Made by a program: the position numbers and the translations under genes
Assembly: GCA_026706505.1 (NCBI GenBank)
Contig: JAPOYQ010000367.1
Coordinates: 1 to 5,970 of the forward strand
Direction of reading: 5' to 3'
DNA length: 5,970 bases
From: Gemmatimonadota bacterium
GTDB taxonomy: Bacteria; Latescibacterota; UBA2968; UBA8231
Notes under the pieces: model-generated
Databases searched by the model: none
Seen by the model: the letters and a program-made list of their open reading frames with translations, nothing else
Told to the model about the DNA's origin: nothing
Shown: in pieces, positions 5,205 to 5,970 of the stretch
Layout of the letters: every line of letters begins with the position of its first letter
Numbering within the stretch: position 1 is the first letter of the stretch

Positions 5205-5970
5205 TGCGCGTCTTCAAAATAATTTTGCCGATCCTCATCCTCGCCCTTGGCTTTGGAGCCTACCAACTACTGGCTTCGATGCGCGAGCCGCCCCAGCGCG
5301 TTGCCCGCTCCTATGCCGGTCCGCTCGTCGAAGCCATCGCCGCTCCGCTGCAACAGGTTCAGATCGTGGTTGAAGGGCAGGGCACGGTGCGCCCTGACGC
5401 CCAGATTGATCTAGTGCCGCAGGTCTCGGGTATTGTGGTGTGGAAAGACGCCGATTTCAAGCCCGGCGGGACCTTTGCCAAGGGCGCGCTGCTGTTTCGG
5501 ATTGACCCGCGCGATTACGAGCTCGCTGTGCAACAAGCCGCGGTCCAAGTGGCGCAGGCGCGCTACCAACTCGACTTGGCCCGCGAGGAGGCCGCCATCG
5601 CCGAGGAGGAGTGGGAGCGGCTCCACGCCGAAGAAGCCCCCACTGACTTGGTGCTGCGCAAACCCCAGTTACGCGCTGCCGAGGCTAGCCTCCAAGGGGC
5701 TGAAGCGCGCCTCGCCGAAGCGCAGCTGCGTCTCGACCGCACCAAGGTGTACGCTCCCTTTGCCGGCCGGGTGCGCACCGCCCGCGTCGATGTCGGCCAG
5801 CACCTCAACGCCGGCCAAGCCATTGCCCAGATATACAGTATCGAAAAGGCCGAGATCGTCGTCCCCGTCCCCGACGAAGACCTCGGGTGGTTCTCCCTGC
5901 CGCTGCCCATCGACATCGCCGCGGCCAGTACTCCTAACATTGGGGTCGTATCCAATCCCAACGCCGAGGG
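5201..5970 (+). CDS. RND efflux membrane fusion (periplasmic adaptor) protein, N-terminal part (runs off right edge)
   Basis: 256 codons are read to the window edge without a stop. An N-terminal membrane anchor (about 5-26, VFKIILPILILALGFGAYQLL) lacks a lipobox cysteine. The first lipoyl half has VVEGQGTVRPDAQIDLVPQVSGIV (56-79) and GALLFRIDPRDY (95-106). A coiled-coil hairpin spans about 107-180 and includes KPQLRAAEASLQGAEARLAEAQLRL. The second lipoyl half is RTKVYAPFAGRV...VDVGQHLNAGQAIAQIYS (180-213). The start of the beta-barrel domain (AEIVVPVPDEDLGWFSLPL) follows. This order is that of AcrA/MexA-type (HlyD-family) adaptors linking an inner-membrane pump to the outer-membrane factor. 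Two tandem ATG codons (ATGATG, 5201-5206) are possible starts. ATG 5201 overlaps the previous gene's TGA and has GGAG 8 bases upstream. An inner-membrane RND pump gene would be expected to the right but is outside the window. Confidence 0.92.
   Translation, partial: MMRVFKIILPILILALGFGAYQLLASMREPPQRVARSYAGPLVEAIAAPLQQVQIVVEGQGTVRPDAQIDLVPQVSGIVVWKDADFKPGGTFAKGALLFRIDPRDYELAVQQAAVQVAQARYQLDLAREEAAIAEEEWERLHAEEAPTDLVLRKPQLRAAEASLQGAEARLAEAQLRLDRTKVYAPFAGRVRTARVDVGQHLNAGQAIAQIYSIEKAEIVVPVPDEDLGWFSLPLPIDIAAASTPNIGVVSNPNAE

Overview
The window looks like chromosomal DNA from a Gram-negative bacterium. It encodes an outer-membrane efflux lipoprotein and a periplasmic adaptor, and it has GC-rich genes with a more AT-rich control region. 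The mix of a PhyH-type dioxygenase, a DUF6807 ('PmoA') protein and a BlaI/M56 pair recalls little-cultured environmental phyla (Latescibacterota, Poribacteria, Planctomycetes, Acidobacteria and similar). That is an impression from gene content; the phylum cannot be fixed from the sequence alone.

Layout. On the minus strand, from 997 down to the left edge, lies a two-gene operon: a BlaI/MecI/CopY-family repressor, then a BlaR1-like M56 membrane peptidase that runs off the window. Its control region (about 1009-1078) has a consensus-quality minus-strand promoter and two copies of a 20-bp operator, TCAACTAA-N4-TTAGTTGA, centred 44 bp apart. On the plus strand, from 1218 to the right edge, five genes are packed with overlaps or a 2-base gap: a PhyH-family Fe(II)/2-oxoglutarate dioxygenase, a UDP-glucuronate decarboxylase (UXS)-like enzyme, a DUF6807 protein, a NodT/OprM-type outer-membrane factor, and an RND-type membrane fusion protein cut by the right edge.

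How it may work together. The perfect distal operator exactly fills the spacer of a candidate plus-strand promoter (TTGTCA at 1050-1055, TATGAA at 1073-1078). The repressor may therefore control both itself and the divergent operon. In known BlaR1/BlaI systems the M56 protein senses a signal and its protease activity leads to loss of the repressor. If that holds here, an envelope or antibiotic signal would induce a mixed operon of small-molecule or sugar-modifying enzymes plus a tripartite efflux pump. The genes and operators are read from the sequence. The shared regulation, the inducer and the substrate are inference.

The window has no gene-free stretch over 300 bases. The one intergenic region, 998-1217, holds the operators, the promoters and a short repeat-like element that supplies the first plus-strand gene's ribosome binding site. 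No tRNA, rRNA, CRISPR, insertion sequence or clear terminator was seen.
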